Shown one piece after another: positions 9,306 through 18,128 of a stretch of 61,964 bases of DNA. How positions within the stretch are numbered: position 1 is the first letter of the stretch; every line of letters starts with the position of its first letter. The position numbers and the translations under genes were made by a program. The notes under the pieces are model-generated. The model did no database searches and was not told the origin of the DNA. It was given only the letters and a program-made list of their open reading frames with translations. This stretch comes from an uncultured Eubacteriales bacterium (lineage in GTDB: Bacteria > Bacillota > Clostridia > Lachnospirales > CAG-274): the NCBI GenBank assembly GCA_902496345.1, contig CABVAP010000001.1, forward strand, positions 1 through 61,964. Direction: 5' to 3'.

Positions 9306-10373
9306 TTAAGATTTTTTTTGATTATTAATTTCTTTGCTTTTTGTATTTGCTGAAACCCTCGCCCTGTATACATAAAGCATAAGAAGAAGAACAATAAAAA
9401 ATACAAGAACAACAACAGTTGCTTGAAAATTTTGAACAGCGATAAGAATAGCAATCAAAGCACTTATTGCACTAAGACCGTATAAAATCATAACAGCTTG
9501 TCTGTGCGAATATCCACTATCTATAAGTCTGTGGTGTAAATGACCTCTATCCGGACTCATTATAGGTTTGTGATTAATAGCACGTCTTATCATAGCAAAT
9601 AAAGTATCAAGTATAGGAAGTGCCATAGCTAAAACAGCGATAACAACAGATAAAAGAGCATAGCTCTTGTAAACACCTATACAAGAAGAAACAGCAAGCA
9701 CATAACCTAAGAATGTAGAACCCGTATCCCCCATATAAACCTCAGCCGGACTAAAGTTTCTAGGCAAAAAGCCAAGACAAGCACCGGCAAGAGTTGAAGA
9801 AAGCACAACAGCCGTTGTTGTACCGGATATTATACAAAGTATAGTAAGACAAAGAGCAGCGATAGAGGTAACACCGGCAGCAAGACCGTCAACACCGTCA
9901 ATAAGATTTACGGCATTTATAACGCCGATTATCCAAAATACAGTAATAGGTGCATTAAAATTCTTAAAGTATTCCCAAGCCGGCCACATTATAACGTTTA
10001 TTCTTGTACCGGTTGAAACAACGATAATAGCGACAAGTATCTGAACTAAAAATTTAAATTTTGCACTAAGTTCGTAAATATCGTCAAGCATACCCAAAAT
10101 TACAATAATTGCACCACCAATTAAGAACCCAAAAAACTGGGTAGTAATAAATTCAGGTACAAAAAAGCACATAAGTAGCATTGTTATCATAAAACCTAAA
10201 ACAATAGCAATACCACCCATACGAGGCATAGGTTCAGAGTGAAGACCTCTAGATTTAGGGTAATCAATAGCTTTTAGTTTAAAAGACATCTTTTTTGCAA
10301 AAGGTGTCGCAAGGAGAGAAATAGCAAAAGAAGTAGCAAAAGCTGCCATATAAAGTAACCAATTATGAGTCAA
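9306..10373 (-). CDS. MraY/WecA/TagO-type undecaprenyl-phosphate GlcNAc-1-phosphate transferase
   Basis: A 355-residue polytopic membrane enzyme with about ten transmembrane segments. It transfers a UDP-linked N-acetylhexosamine-1-phosphate to undecaprenyl phosphate, the first step of wall teichoic acid or other cell-wall polysaccharide synthesis. Diagnostic motifs: AIDYPKSRGLHSEPMPRMGG at the N-terminus, NLIDGVDGLAAG, the catalytic loop YMGDTGSTFLG and the C-terminal GHLHHRL. Start is a TTG at 10373 eight bases after GGGAG. It is the last gene of the SEC-C/Sua5/phosphatase/rpiB/upp operon, where related Firmicutes genomes often carry the same enzyme. Confidence 0.9.
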   Translation of the reverse strand: MTHNWLLYMAAFATSFAISLLATPFAKKMSFKLKAIDYPKSRGLHSEPMPRMGGIAIVLGFMITMLLMCFFVPEFITTQFFGFLIGGAIIVILGMLDDIYELSAKFKFLVQILVAIIVVSTGTRINVIMWPAWEYFKNFNAPITVFWIIGVINAVNLIDGVDGLAAGVTSIAALCLTILCIISGTTTAVVLSSTLAGACLGFLPRNFSPAEVYMGDTGSTFLGYVLAVSSCIGVYKSYALLSVVIAVLAMALPILDTLFAMIRRAINHKPIMSPDRGHLHHRLIDSGYSHRQAVMILYGLSAISALIAILIAVQNFQATVVVLVFFIVLLLMLYVYRARVSANTKSKEINNQKKS

Positions 10374-10391
10374 ACTAATTGCTCCCTTCTG

Positions 10392-11018
10392 TTATTTTGT
10401 TCCGTAAAGTCTGCTACCTACATCTCCAAGACCAGGGAAGATATATCCACTTTCAGTAAGGTATTCGTCAAGGGCAGCAGTATAGATGTCAACATCTGGG
10501 TGGTCAGCTTGAAGTCTTTTAACGCCCTCAGGAGCAGCAACAAGGCAAAGATATTTAATTTTATTTATTCCACGTTCTTTTATGAACTGGATAGCAGCAG
10601 AAGCAGTACCACCAGTTGCAAGCATAGGGTCAAGTACAAAAATTTCACAATGTTCAGCATCTTCTGGAACTTTGCAGAAATATTCAACAGGCATCAAAGT
10701 ATTAGGGTCCCTGTATAAACCGATGTGACCAAGTTTAGCATTAGGTATAAGAGATAAAATACCCTCTGACATACCGATACCAGTTCTAAGAATAGCGACA
10801 ACACCGATTTTATTTTCAAGGACTTTGCCTTTAGTTTCGCCCAAAGGTGTTTCAACAGTAGTATCATCAAGAACAAGGTCCCTAGATGCTTCGTAACAAA
10901 TTAAAGAAGAGATTTCAGAAACAAGTTCTCTAAATTCTTTGTTAGAAGTATTTTTATTTCTAAGCATAGTAAGTTTACTTTGAATAAATGGGTGGTCTAA
11001 AATATATAAATTACTCAT
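10392..11018 (-). CDS. upp: uracil phosphoribosyltransferase
   Basis: A 208-residue cytoplasmic salvage enzyme that makes UMP from uracil and PRPP. The PRPP-binding loop is clear (VLDPMLATGGTASAAI), as are the N-terminal HPFIQSKLTMLRN and the C-terminal GLGDVGSRLYGTK uracil-binding segment. The length is that of the family. RBS AAGGAGG. It follows rpiB after a 140-nt leader that contains a terminator-like hairpin, so it may be separately attenuated. Confidence 0.97.
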   Translation of the reverse strand: MSNLYILDHPFIQSKLTMLRNKNTSNKEFRELVSEISSLICYEASRDLVLDDTTVETPLGETKGKVLENKIGVVAILRTGIGMSEGILSLIPNAKLGHIGLYRDPNTLMPVEYFCKVPEDAEHCEIFVLDPMLATGGTASAAIQFIKERGINKIKYLCLVAAPEGVKRLQADHPDVDIYTAALDEYLTESGYIFPGLGDVGSRLYGTK

Positions 11019-11040
11019 ATAAATTCCTCCTTCGTTAATA

Positions 11041-11109
11041 AAAAATAATCCAGATTGTTAAATGGCTTATTATAGCCTATCTAGAGCCAATAAACCACTT
11101 AGCAATCTG
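11041..11109 (-). terminator. terminator-like hairpin in the rpiB-upp spacer
   Basis: On the minus strand a 15-bp stem with two wobble or mismatch positions (11109-11095 with 11065-11051) is followed by GATTATTTTTT, about 30 bases ahead of the upp ribosome binding site. It can end the rpiB transcript or act as an attenuator for upp. Its 5' arm holds ATTGCTAAGTGGT, also present in the rpsB leader. Confidence 0.65.
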
Positions 11110-11158
11110 TTATAGATTACAAACAAAATAATTGTAATACCATAAATTTTGTTAAAAC

Positions 11159-11587
11159 TTAATCTTCAATCATATTGATTCTTCTTATGTGTCTTTCTTC
11201 GTTAGAAAATTCAGTATTTAAGAAAGCGTCAACGATTTCGAGAGCAAGCCCAGGTCCAACAACACGTCCACCCATAGCAAGGATATTAGCATTGTTGTGT
11301 AAACGAGTAGCCTTTGCAGAGAAAACATCGTGACAAAGTGCAGCACGTATACCTTTTATTTTATTTGCAGTAATAGAAATACCGATACCAGTACCACAAA
11401 TCAAAATACCTTTTTCGCACTCACCACTAACAACAGCATTAGCAACTTTTTTTCCATAAATTGGATAGTCAGTAGATTCATCGCTGTAAGTACCAAAATC
11501 TTTATACTCAATATTATGTTCTTCTAAATATTTAATAATTTCACCTTTAAGTTCAAAACCACCGTGGTCACAGCCTATACCTATCAA
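11159..11587 (-). CDS. rpiB: ribose 5-phosphate isomerase B
   Basis: A 142-residue cytoplasmic RpiB/LacA/LacB-family isomerase interconverting ribose 5-phosphate and ribulose 5-phosphate. Signature IGCDHGGFELK at the N-terminus, the catalytic-cysteine loop ILICGTGIGISI and the HNNANILAMGGRVVG segment are present. Start is TTG at 11587 behind GGGGGG. It sits between the LMW phosphatase and upp genes in the order seen in many Firmicutes. Confidence 0.96.
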   Translation of the reverse strand: MIGIGCDHGGFELKGEIIKYLEEHNIEYKDFGTYSDESTDYPIYGKKVANAVVSGECEKGILICGTGIGISITANKIKGIRAALCHDVFSAKATRLHNNANILAMGGRVVGPGLALEIVDAFLNTEFSNEERHIRRINMIED

Positions 11588-11607
11588 TTAAAAACCCCCC
11601 ATAAATC

Positions 11608-12081
11608 TTAACTTTTTTTAATTATTTCATTCAAACAAGTATAAATTTCATCAAGACAATTCTCATAAACTTCAATATTGCCACCGAATGGGTCAGCAAT
11701 ATCCTTTTCCTCAGAAAAAGCATATTCATAAATAGTAAAAACCTTTTCGGCAACATCAGGGAAAGCTGAAATAATAACATTTTTATGACTCTCACCCATA
11801 GTAAGTATCAAATCAGCATTATAAACTTCCTCTTTAGTAAGTAGTTTAGCTTTATGTCCTGTTAAATCAATATCATATTTTTTAATTGCCTCAATAGAAT
11901 TATCAGAGGCAGGAGCATTTTCATAAACAGAAAGTCCTCTAGAAATAACATCAATGCCGTCAAAACCATTTTCTTTCAACAGCATTTTCATAATAGCCTC
12001 AGCCATAGGACTTCGGCAAGTATTTCCCGTACATACAAATATAATATTTTTAATTTCATCATTTAATAGTTTTTCGTTCAA
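11608..12081 (-). CDS. low-molecular-weight protein-tyrosine (arginine-type) phosphatase
   Basis: A ~157-residue cytoplasmic phosphatase with the LMW-PTP loop VCTGNTCRSPMAE (C-x5-R-S) and the general-acid segment ADPFGG near the C-terminus. The residue after CTGN is Thr, as in YwlE-type protein-arginine phosphatases, and the position next to Sua5 and rpiB matches ywlE in Bacillus, so arginine phosphatase activity is plausible. I prefer the TTG at 12081: GGAAGG lies 8 bases before it but directly abuts the upstream GTG at 12090. Confidence 0.9.
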   Translation of the reverse strand: MNEKLLNDEIKNIIFVCTGNTCRSPMAEAIMKMLLKENGFDGIDVISRGLSVYENAPASDNSIEAIKKYDIDLTGHKAKLLTKEEVYNADLILTMGESHKNVIISAFPDVAEKVFTIYEYAFSEEKDIADPFGGNIEVYENCLDEIYTCLNEIIKKS

Positions 12082-12156
12082 TAAAATCACCTTCCGATGA
12101 TATATTTAAAAAGTTAAATATAAAATAAATATATAAAACCTACTCTATTAGTAAAA

Positions 12157-13221
12157 TCAAACTTTAATAATGTTATATCCAGCAGCTTTTTTAAGTCTGT
12201 TCATTACAGCCATACCAACGCCACTTTCGTCAAAAGCCTCAGAATAAACTTTAGACAATCCCAAATAATCACATTTTCTAAGAGCCTTAAATAAATTAGA
12301 CGCAACTTCTTCAAGATTATCCCTGTCACCCAAAACAATAACGTTTTCCGTATCACAGATATACTTGTCCTTTGTTTGTTCAGTAGCCATTACGCCTACT
12401 TTAATATTTTGCTCCAAATCAGTCTTTATAAACTCATTAATCTTTGATATAACTTTGTCAGTTTCTCCACTTACAATAGCAACATCAGCAGTTGGAGAAT
12501 AATGGGTATATTTCATACCGGGAGCTTTAGGCTTTTCGTCTGCATTAAGTTTTTTAACAACAGCTTTATCGACATCTATCTCGCCTATTACGTCTTCAAT
12601 CATATCTTTAGTTATAGAACCTGGGCGAAGAAGACAAGGCTTGTCACCGGAAACATCAATAATAGTAGACTCTAGACCAAACTCAGCATTTCCACCGTCA
12701 ATTATCATATCTATTTTAGAGCTTAAATCAAACTCAACGTGAGATGCCCTTGTCGGGCTAGGTTTTCCAGATGAATTAGCACTAGGTGCAGCAATCGGAA
12801 GACCACACTTTTTTATAAAATATCTAGCGACTTTGTTCACAGGAAATCTAATAGCAACCGTATCCAATCCACCAGATGTTTCATAAGGTACAATATCTTG
12901 TTTTTGAAAAATCATAGTAATAGGGCCAGGCCAGAAAGCGTCCATAAGTTTTTCAGCTTTTTCAGATATTCCTTTAACGAGCGACTTCATTTCAGAAACA
13001 TCAGATATGTGCAAAATCAAAGGATTATCAGATGGCCTACCTTTTGCAGCATAAATTTTTTTAACTGCAATAGGGTCGAGGGCATTAGCCCCCAACCCAT
13101 AAACAGTTTCAGTTGGAAATGCAACAAGACCACCATTTTTTATAACTAATGCTGCCTCTGAAAAGACTTCGCCATCTGTTTCAGGATTGTTGAAATCAAC
13201 TTTCTTTATTATAGTATTCAT
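12157..13221 (-). CDS. tsaC: L-threonylcarbamoyladenylate synthase (Sua5 type)
   Basis: A 354-residue enzyme making threonylcarbamoyl-AMP from threonine, bicarbonate and ATP for the t6A37 tRNA modification. N-terminal YrdC domain (1-~205) with FPTETVYGLGANA, KGRPSDNPLILH and SANSSGKPSPT; then the Sua5-specific C-terminal domain with the linker PGMKYTHYSPTA. The length is that of the two-domain Sua5 form, not of short TsaC. Only 3 bases separate it from the SEC-C gene upstream and its own RBS is poor, so translation is probably coupled. Confidence 0.95.
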   Translation of the reverse strand: MNTIIKKVDFNNPETDGEVFSEAALVIKNGGLVAFPTETVYGLGANALDPIAVKKIYAAKGRPSDNPLILHISDVSEMKSLVKGISEKAEKLMDAFWPGPITMIFQKQDIVPYETSGGLDTVAIRFPVNKVARYFIKKCGLPIAAPSANSSGKPSPTRASHVEFDLSSKIDMIIDGGNAEFGLESTIIDVSGDKPCLLRPGSITKDMIEDVIGEIDVDKAVVKKLNADEKPKAPGMKYTHYSPTADVAIVSGETDKVISKINEFIKTDLEQNIKVGVMATEQTKDKYICDTENVIVLGDRDNLEEVASNLFKALRKCDYLGLSKVYSEAFDESGVGMAVMNRLKKAAGYNIIKV

Positions 13222-13224
13222 AAA

Positions 13225-13722
13225 TTATTTAGCACCACAACATTTTTTGTATTTTTTGCCACTGCCACAAGGACAAGGGTCGTTACGGCCAACTTTAGTT
13301 TCTCTAACATAAGTTTTAGAACTTTTCTGACCTTTGTAAAGAACTCTCATATGGTCTTCAGTAAAGATATTTTTCCATTGTGGAAGGTTGTATAAATGGT
13401 CAGCTTTGTATTCAACCATTTTTTTGTAAAGAACTTCAAAATCAATTTTTAAAGAAATTTCAGTATCTTCAGTAAGGTTTTCAAGGTTAACTTTTTCTTC
13501 CTGAGTGTCATTGATACCATCGATAAAACCAGCGATATATTCAACAGACATATCAAATCTTTCGCCAAGTTCTTTAACAGTGCCTTTGATTTCAGTTACT
13601 TTATTTTCAAGGATATATTCATAAATTTTTTGTTCCTTTGGAATATAGTCGTCCCAAAGTTGATTATTAGTTTTACCATCACGAGTATAAGCCTTTTTGA
13701 ACCATTCTTCATATAAACCCAT
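13225..13722 (-). CDS. SEC-C motif protein
   Basis: A 165-residue cytoplasmic protein. The last 20 residues are a SEC-C zinc-binding motif (DPCPCGSGKKYKKCCG), as at the end of SecA. The first ~140 residues are helical and acidic, without a recognised enzymatic motif, and resemble the DUF1186-like/SEC-C solo proteins of Clostridia. It is the first gene of the operon leading to Sua5, phosphatase, rpiB, upp and the GlcNAc-1-P transferase, with GGAGG before the ATG and a good promoter 140 bp upstream. Function unknown. Confidence 0.8.
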   Translation of the reverse strand: MGLYEEWFKKAYTRDGKTNNQLWDDYIPKEQKIYEYILENKVTEIKGTVKELGERFDMSVEYIAGFIDGINDTQEEKVNLENLTEDTEISLKIDFEVLYKKMVEYKADHLYNLPQWKNIFTEDHMRVLYKGQKSSKTYVRETKVGRNDPCPCGSGKKYKKCCGAK

Positions 13723-13863
13723 TGTATTTAAATCCTCCTAATTAAATAGATAAATTTTCTTTAGATTTTAATGCAAAGCCAAAAATAGCTATGCCGAAGC
13801 TTCAATTTTATATTATATAGTAAAAATACCAATTCAAACTAGAAAACAAAGCCTCTAAACAGA

Positions 13864-13892
13864 ATTGTATCATATTTTTTTATAAATTTCAA
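13864..13892 (-). promoter_or_regulatory. promoter of the SEC-C/Sua5/rpiB/upp operon
   Basis: Minus strand TTGAAA (13892-13887), 17 bp, TACAAT (13869-13864), with a TG one base ahead of the -10. It is the only strong promoter in the 211-bp gap and points to the SEC-C gene. Confidence 0.7.
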
Positions 13893-13933
13893 CTATTATT
13901 ATAACCATTAATGCAAATTTCAAGATATTTAGA

Positions 13934-15307
13934 TTACAAAACAACTTTGTCAAGTAATTCTGCGACCGTTGAAACACCTATAACATTAATATTTTTTATA
14001 TTTTGCACTTCTTTGATATTTTCTTTAGGGATAACACAAGTTTTAAAACCAAGCTTTTCAGCCTCTAAAACTCTTTTTTCAGCCATAGTAACGGCACGCA
14101 TTTCTCCCGTAAGACCAATTTCACCAAATACGAGAGTATAAGGGTCAATTACCTTGTTTTTATAGCTAGATGCAATTGAGCAAACAATAGATGCGTCAAG
14201 TGACGGCTCAGCAACCTTTATACCACCAGCAAGATTAACATAACTGTCATAGCTTCCAAGGTTAAAACCGACACGTTTTTCAAGAACTGCAATAAGCAAC
14301 GTAACTCTGTTATAATCAACACCCGTTGCCATTCTTCTAGGCATACCAAAATTAGTATAAGTAATAAGTGATTGAACTTCAACTAAAATAGGTCTAGTTC
14401 CCTCAACACTGCAAGTAATGGAAGAACCGGAAACGTTTAGAGGTCTACCGGATAGCATATATTCTGACGGATTTTTAATTTCAGCCAGACCCTCTTTTTT
14501 CATTTCAAAGACACCAATTTCATTGGTAGAACCAAATCTGTTTTTAACAGCTCTAAGAATTCTGTAGCTTGCACGGCGTTCGCCCTCAAAGTAAAGAACA
14601 GTATCAACAATATGTTCAAGAACTCTAGGACCGGCGATAGCACCGTCTTTCGTAACGTGACCAACTATAAACATTGAAATATTTTTACCTTTTCCAATGT
14701 GCATAAGTCTAGAGGTACATTCACGAACTTGAGTAACACTTCCCGGGGCGCTAGAAATTTCATCAAGAAACATAGTTTGAATAGAATCTATAATCAATAA
14801 ATCAGGGGAAACCTCTTTGATTGTATTTTCAATTATATCCATATTAGTTTCTGACATAAGCAGAAGATTTTCAGTAGTTATATTAAGCCTTGAGGCTCGC
14901 AATTTAACTTGCTGAACGGACTCTTCACCTGAAACATATAAAACTTTTTTCCCCTGTTCACCGATATATTGACAAATCTGGATAAGTAGAGTTGACTTGC
15001 CTATTCCGGGGTCGCCACCGACAAGGGTAAGAGAACCTTGAACGACACCACCGCTTAAAACTCTGTCAAGTTCACCTATTTTAGTTTTTATCCTATTGTT
15101 ATCTATAGGCTGTATGCTTGCAAGACGTAAAGGTTTTCCAGATATACCAGAAACACCAGAGCTAGAAACAGGAGCATATCTAGATGACTTAATGTCAGCC
15201 TCTTCGTGCATAGTGTTAAACATACCACAAGACGGGCATTTTCCAAACCATTTACCTATTTCATAGCCGCATTCACTACAAACATATTTAGTTTTTGATT
15301 TAGCCAT
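13934..15307 (-). CDS. radA: DNA repair protein RadA/Sms
   Basis: A 457-residue RecA-like ATPase helping branch migration in recombinational repair. N-terminal C4 zinc finger (CSECGYEIGKWFGKCPSC), Walker A GGDPGIGKST (~98), the RadA-specific KNRFG motif (VKNRFGSTNE, ~253), and a C-terminal Lon-protease-like domain lacking a protease role (GGIKVAEPSLDASIV). Length is typical. RBS is weak (GGTG). It follows the small conserved gene at 15334-15744 by 26 bases and is probably co-transcribed with it. Confidence 0.97.
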   Translation of the reverse strand: MAKSKTKYVCSECGYEIGKWFGKCPSCGMFNTMHEEADIKSSRYAPVSSSGVSGISGKPLRLASIQPIDNNRIKTKIGELDRVLSGGVVQGSLTLVGGDPGIGKSTLLIQICQYIGEQGKKVLYVSGEESVQQVKLRASRLNITTENLLLMSETNMDIIENTIKEVSPDLLIIDSIQTMFLDEISSAPGSVTQVRECTSRLMHIGKGKNISMFIVGHVTKDGAIAGPRVLEHIVDTVLYFEGERRASYRILRAVKNRFGSTNEIGVFEMKKEGLAEIKNPSEYMLSGRPLNVSGSSITCSVEGTRPILVEVQSLITYTNFGMPRRMATGVDYNRVTLLIAVLEKRVGFNLGSYDSYVNLAGGIKVAEPSLDASIVCSIASSYKNKVIDPYTLVFGEIGLTGEMRAVTMAEKRVLEAEKLGFKTCVIPKENIKEVQNIKNINVIGVSTVAELLDKVVL

Positions 15308-15333
15308 ATAATCACCGTTAATTAAAATATAAA

Positions 15334-15744
15334 TTACATTTTTTCAACGCAAATTTGTTTAGCTTTAGAATTTAACTCAGCACTAAAACTAACTTTACCA
15401 GAGAGATTAGATTTCATTTTGCCAAGTTTAACATCATCAACAACAATTTTGTATATTGCGTCAGACTCAAGTTCAAGAGTAATTTGAGTATCGTCAACAC
15501 CCTCTGCCCAGAAAACAACTTCTTTTTCAGAAACAGTTAAGTTGTGAATAGTAGCACCAGGAACTGTTTCGATTAAAAGTTTGCCGTTTTTTTCAAGTCT
15601 AGTTATTTCATTATGAGTTTTAACTTTGTAAACATCACCTAAAGCTTTAAATTCATTTACTTTTTGTTTTTCAGAAACAGAGTAGTTTCCAAAACTTAAA
15701 CTATTATCATCTTCAACACGAATAATTTCATCTATTACTGCCAT
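15334..15744 (-). CDS. conserved small protein upstream of radA
   Basis: A 136-residue soluble beta-rich protein, starting at the ATG at 15744, eight bases after GGAGG. No catalytic motif, signal or membrane helix is visible. Recurrent strands and a Gly-Lys-rich C-terminal half (VDDVKLGKMKSNLSGKVSF) suggest a small beta-sandwich or barrel. I recall similar Clostridia proteins carrying the label 'endosialidase', but I see nothing to support that name. It is the first gene before radA, with its own promoter and a ~195-nt leader. Confidence 0.7.
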   Translation of the reverse strand: MAVIDEIIRVEDDNSLSFGNYSVSEKQKVNEFKALGDVYKVKTHNEITRLEKNGKLLIETVPGATIHNLTVSEKEVVFWAEGVDDTQITLELESDAIYKIVVDDVKLGKMKSNLSGKVSFSAELNSKAKQICVEKM

Positions 15745-15944
15745 TTTCAATTCCTCCTAAAATTTAAATATTTAGTATTAAAAATTCTACTAACCAAGTT
15801 AGTAAACCAATAAAAAAATTTTATTTATTTTAGAATATGTAAAAACTCATTATAAGTACAAACACGCTAACAAATAAAATTTTAAAATCAAATAGATTTT
15901 TATACATATTCCAACAATAAAAAAAATACTATTCTCTTTATATG

Positions 15945-15973
15945 ATTATAACAAATTTTATTTGTTTTGTACA
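15945..15973 (-). promoter_or_regulatory. promoter of the small gene/radA operon
   Basis: Minus strand TGTACA (15973-15968), 17 bp, TATAAT (15950-15945). The transcript would have a ~195-nt leader containing an inverted repeat pairing around GAATATGTA and a small ACTAAC-TTG-GTTAGT hairpin. Confidence 0.6.
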
Positions 15974-16249
15974 CATAAAAAACACAAAAATACAAATTAA
16001 TTTATTTTAATGCAAAAAAGTTCAAAAAACTTCAAATTTCTTTTAAATTATAATGTTAGATTTGATAATTTTGTTTTCTAGACCAAAATTGTCCACAAAA
16101 AAACAAATAAACTTTTCATATTTTTAAGTCAGCATTTAATTTTGTACGCAAAACTAAAATATAATAATCTTTTATATTTTCATTTAAAATTTGATACTCT
16201 ATAAAAACACCATATTCAAATAATTTGATACTGTTTATTTTTAAAGTTC
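15974..16249. other. AT-rich non-coding stretch
   Basis: Together with the leader to its left this is the longest gene-free stretch in the window (15745-16345). Between the promoter and the tsf terminator I see no credible reading frame with a ribosome binding site and no strong hairpin, only A/T-rich DNA. Confidence 0.6.
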
Positions 16250-16283
16250 ATAAAAAATGACGTAGATTGCCAACCAATCTACG
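16250..16283 (-). terminator. rho-independent terminator of rpsB-tsf
   Basis: CGTAGATTG (16261-16269) pairs perfectly with CAATCTACG (16275-16283). On the minus strand the hairpin is followed by TCATTTTTTATG. It lies about 60 bases after the tsf stop. Confidence 0.9.
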
Positions 16284-16345
16284 CCACTAAACTCTATAAT
16301 TTCAATGAGTTGTCGATTACTTAATAAAGTATTAAATTAAAGAAA

Positions 16346-17284
16346 TTACATTCCCATAGCTTTGTTAACTTCTGCAGCAAAGTCTTCTTCTTTCTTTTCG
16401 ATACCTTCACCAGTTTCGAAACGAACGAAATCTTTAACAGAAACTTTACCGCCGATTTCTTTAGCAACAGATTCAACATATTGTTTAACTGTTTCTTTGT
16501 TTTCAGCTTTAACATATTCCTGTTCAACGAGGCATTTTTCTTTTAATTCTTTGTTAAGACGACCAGTAATCATTTTTTCAATTACTTGGTCAGGTTTAGA
16601 AGCGTTTGCTGGGTCATTTTTAGCTTGCTGAGTTAAGATTTCAGTTTCTTTCTGAATGTAGTCAGCAGGAACAGCGTCTTTGTCAACAAATTCAGGGTTC
16701 ATAGCAGCAATCTGCATAGCGATGTTTTTACCAGCTTCATTTAAAGCGTCAGATTTAACATCAGTAGCGAACTGAAGTAAAACTGCAACTTTACCACCTG
16801 CGTGTAAGTAAGAAACAAGGTAACCATTTTCATCATTAACGAATTTTTTGAAACGTCTGATAGTAAGGTTTTCACCGATAACAGAGATTTTCTGAGTTAA
16901 AGCTTCTTTAACAGTGATGCTTTCATCTTCAATCCATTTTTCGTTAAATAATTCTTCAACATCTTTAGCATCAGATTTAACAACCTGTTTAGCAACAGCA
17001 TTAACGAATTTCTGGAATTCAGCATTTTTGGCAACGAAGTCAGTTTCACTGTTTACTTCAACAACAACACCAACTTTGTTGTCATCAGTAATATAAGCAT
17101 AACTTAAACCTTCAGCAGCGATACGACCAGCTTTTTTAGCAGCAGCAGCAAGCCCTTTTTCTCTAAGGATTTCAACAGCTTTTTCGATATTTCCGTCAGC
17201 TTCAACTAATGCTTCTTTACAAGTGCTCATACCAACACCAGTCATTTCTCTAAGTTCTTTAATCATAGCAGCAGTAACAGCCAT
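16346..17284 (-). CDS. tsf: translation elongation factor Ts
   Basis: A 312-residue guanine-nucleotide exchange factor for EF-Tu. N-terminal UBA-like domain (LREMTGVGMSTCKEALVEAD), the TDFVAKN motif at the EF-Tu contact, and the core/coiled-coil domains follow in order; length fits the longer Clostridia form. RBS ACGGAGG. It is downstream of rpsB, separated by an attenuator-like hairpin, the universal bacterial order. Confidence 0.98.
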   Translation of the reverse strand: MAVTAAMIKELREMTGVGMSTCKEALVEADGNIEKAVEILREKGLAAAAKKAGRIAAEGLSYAYITDDNKVGVVVEVNSETDFVAKNAEFQKFVNAVAKQVVKSDAKDVEELFNEKWIEDESITVKEALTQKISVIGENLTIRRFKKFVNDENGYLVSYLHAGGKVAVLLQFATDVKSDALNEAGKNIAMQIAAMNPEFVDKDAVPADYIQKETEILTQQAKNDPANASKPDQVIEKMITGRLNKELKEKCLVEQEYVKAENKETVKQYVESVAKEIGGKVSVKDFVRFETGEGIEKKEEDFAAEVNKAMGM

Positions 17285-17330
17285 TTTGTTTACCTCCGTA
17301 ATATAATATAGTAATGGATAAATTCGATAT

Positions 17331-17382
17331 AGATAAAAAGGCTCCAGACCTTAAGAAACAAACTTCATTTAAGGCTGAAGCC
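17331..17382 (-). terminator. attenuator-like hairpin between rpsB and tsf
   Basis: On the minus strand GGCTTCAGCCTTAA (17382-17369) pairs with TTAAGGTCTGGAGCC (17354-17340), one bulge, followed by CTTTTTAT. Partial termination here would lower tsf relative to rpsB. Confidence 0.7.
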
Positions 17383-17399
17383 TCCAAAAAATTCAAAAA

Positions 17400-18128
17400 T
17401 TATTCAGCAGTAGCTTCAGTTTCAGCTTCTTCTGAAGTTTCCATTTCGCCCTGTCTAGATTCGATAACAGCATCAGCAACTTTACCAGCGATAAGTTTAA
17501 CAGCTCTGATAGCGTCATCATTACCTGGGATTACATAATCGATTTCTTCAGGGTCACAGTTAGTATCAACGATAGCAACGATAGGAATATTAAGGTTGTG
17601 AGCTTCCTGAACAGCGATTTTTTCTTTTCTAGGGTCAACAATGAACATAACATCAGGGATTCTAGTCATATTTTTGATACCACCAATGTTTTTGTCAAGT
17701 TTTTCTTTTTCGTGCATTAAGTTAGCAACTTCTTTTTTAGGAAGTAAATCCATAGTACCATCTTCAATCATAGCTTCAAGGTCTTTAAGTCTTTGAATTC
17801 TAGTTTTGATAGTTTCGAAGTTAGTGAGCATACCACCTAACCATCTTTCGTTTACATAGTACATACCACATCTTTCAGCTTCTTCTTTAATAGAATCCTG
17901 AGCTTGTTTTTTAGTACCAACGAAAAGGATTTCTCCACCGTCTTTGATAATATCAGCAACAGCCTGATAAGCCTCTTCAACTTTTTTAACTGTTTTCTGA
18001 AGGTCAATGATATAAATACCATTTCTTTCAGCGAAGATGTATTCAGCCATTTTAGGGTTCCATCTTCTAGTTTGATGTCCGAAATGAACACCTGCTTCCA
18101 ATAATTGTTTCATAGAAATAACACTCAT
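17400..18128 (-). CDS. rpsB: 30S ribosomal protein S2
   Basis: A 242-residue S2 starting at the ATG at 18128 (MSVISMKQLLEAGVHFGHQ), directly behind CAGGAGG; the longer frame adds 11 leader residues with no support. The family signature GVHFGHQTRRWNPKM and the VDTNCDPEEIDYVIPGNDDA segment are present, ending in an acidic Glu/Ala tail. It is preceded by a ~107-nt structured leader and a strong promoter, followed by tsf. Confidence 0.98.
   Translation of the reverse strand: MSVISMKQLLEAGVHFGHQTRRWNPKMAEYIFAERNGIYIIDLQKTVKKVEEAYQAVADIIKDGGEILFVGTKKQAQDSIKEEAERCGMYYVNERWLGGMLTNFETIKTRIQRLKDLEAMIEDGTMDLLPKKEVANLMHEKEKLDKNIGGIKNMTRIPDVMFIVDPRKEKIAVQEAHNLNIPIVAIVDTNCDPEEIDYVIPGNDDAIRAVKLIAGKVADAVIESRQGEMETSEEAETEATAE

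Noticed and set aside
12081..12090. GTG at 12090 as start of the LMW phosphatase
   Set aside because: The GGAAGG ribosome binding site abuts it directly; the TTG at 12081 has normal spacing.
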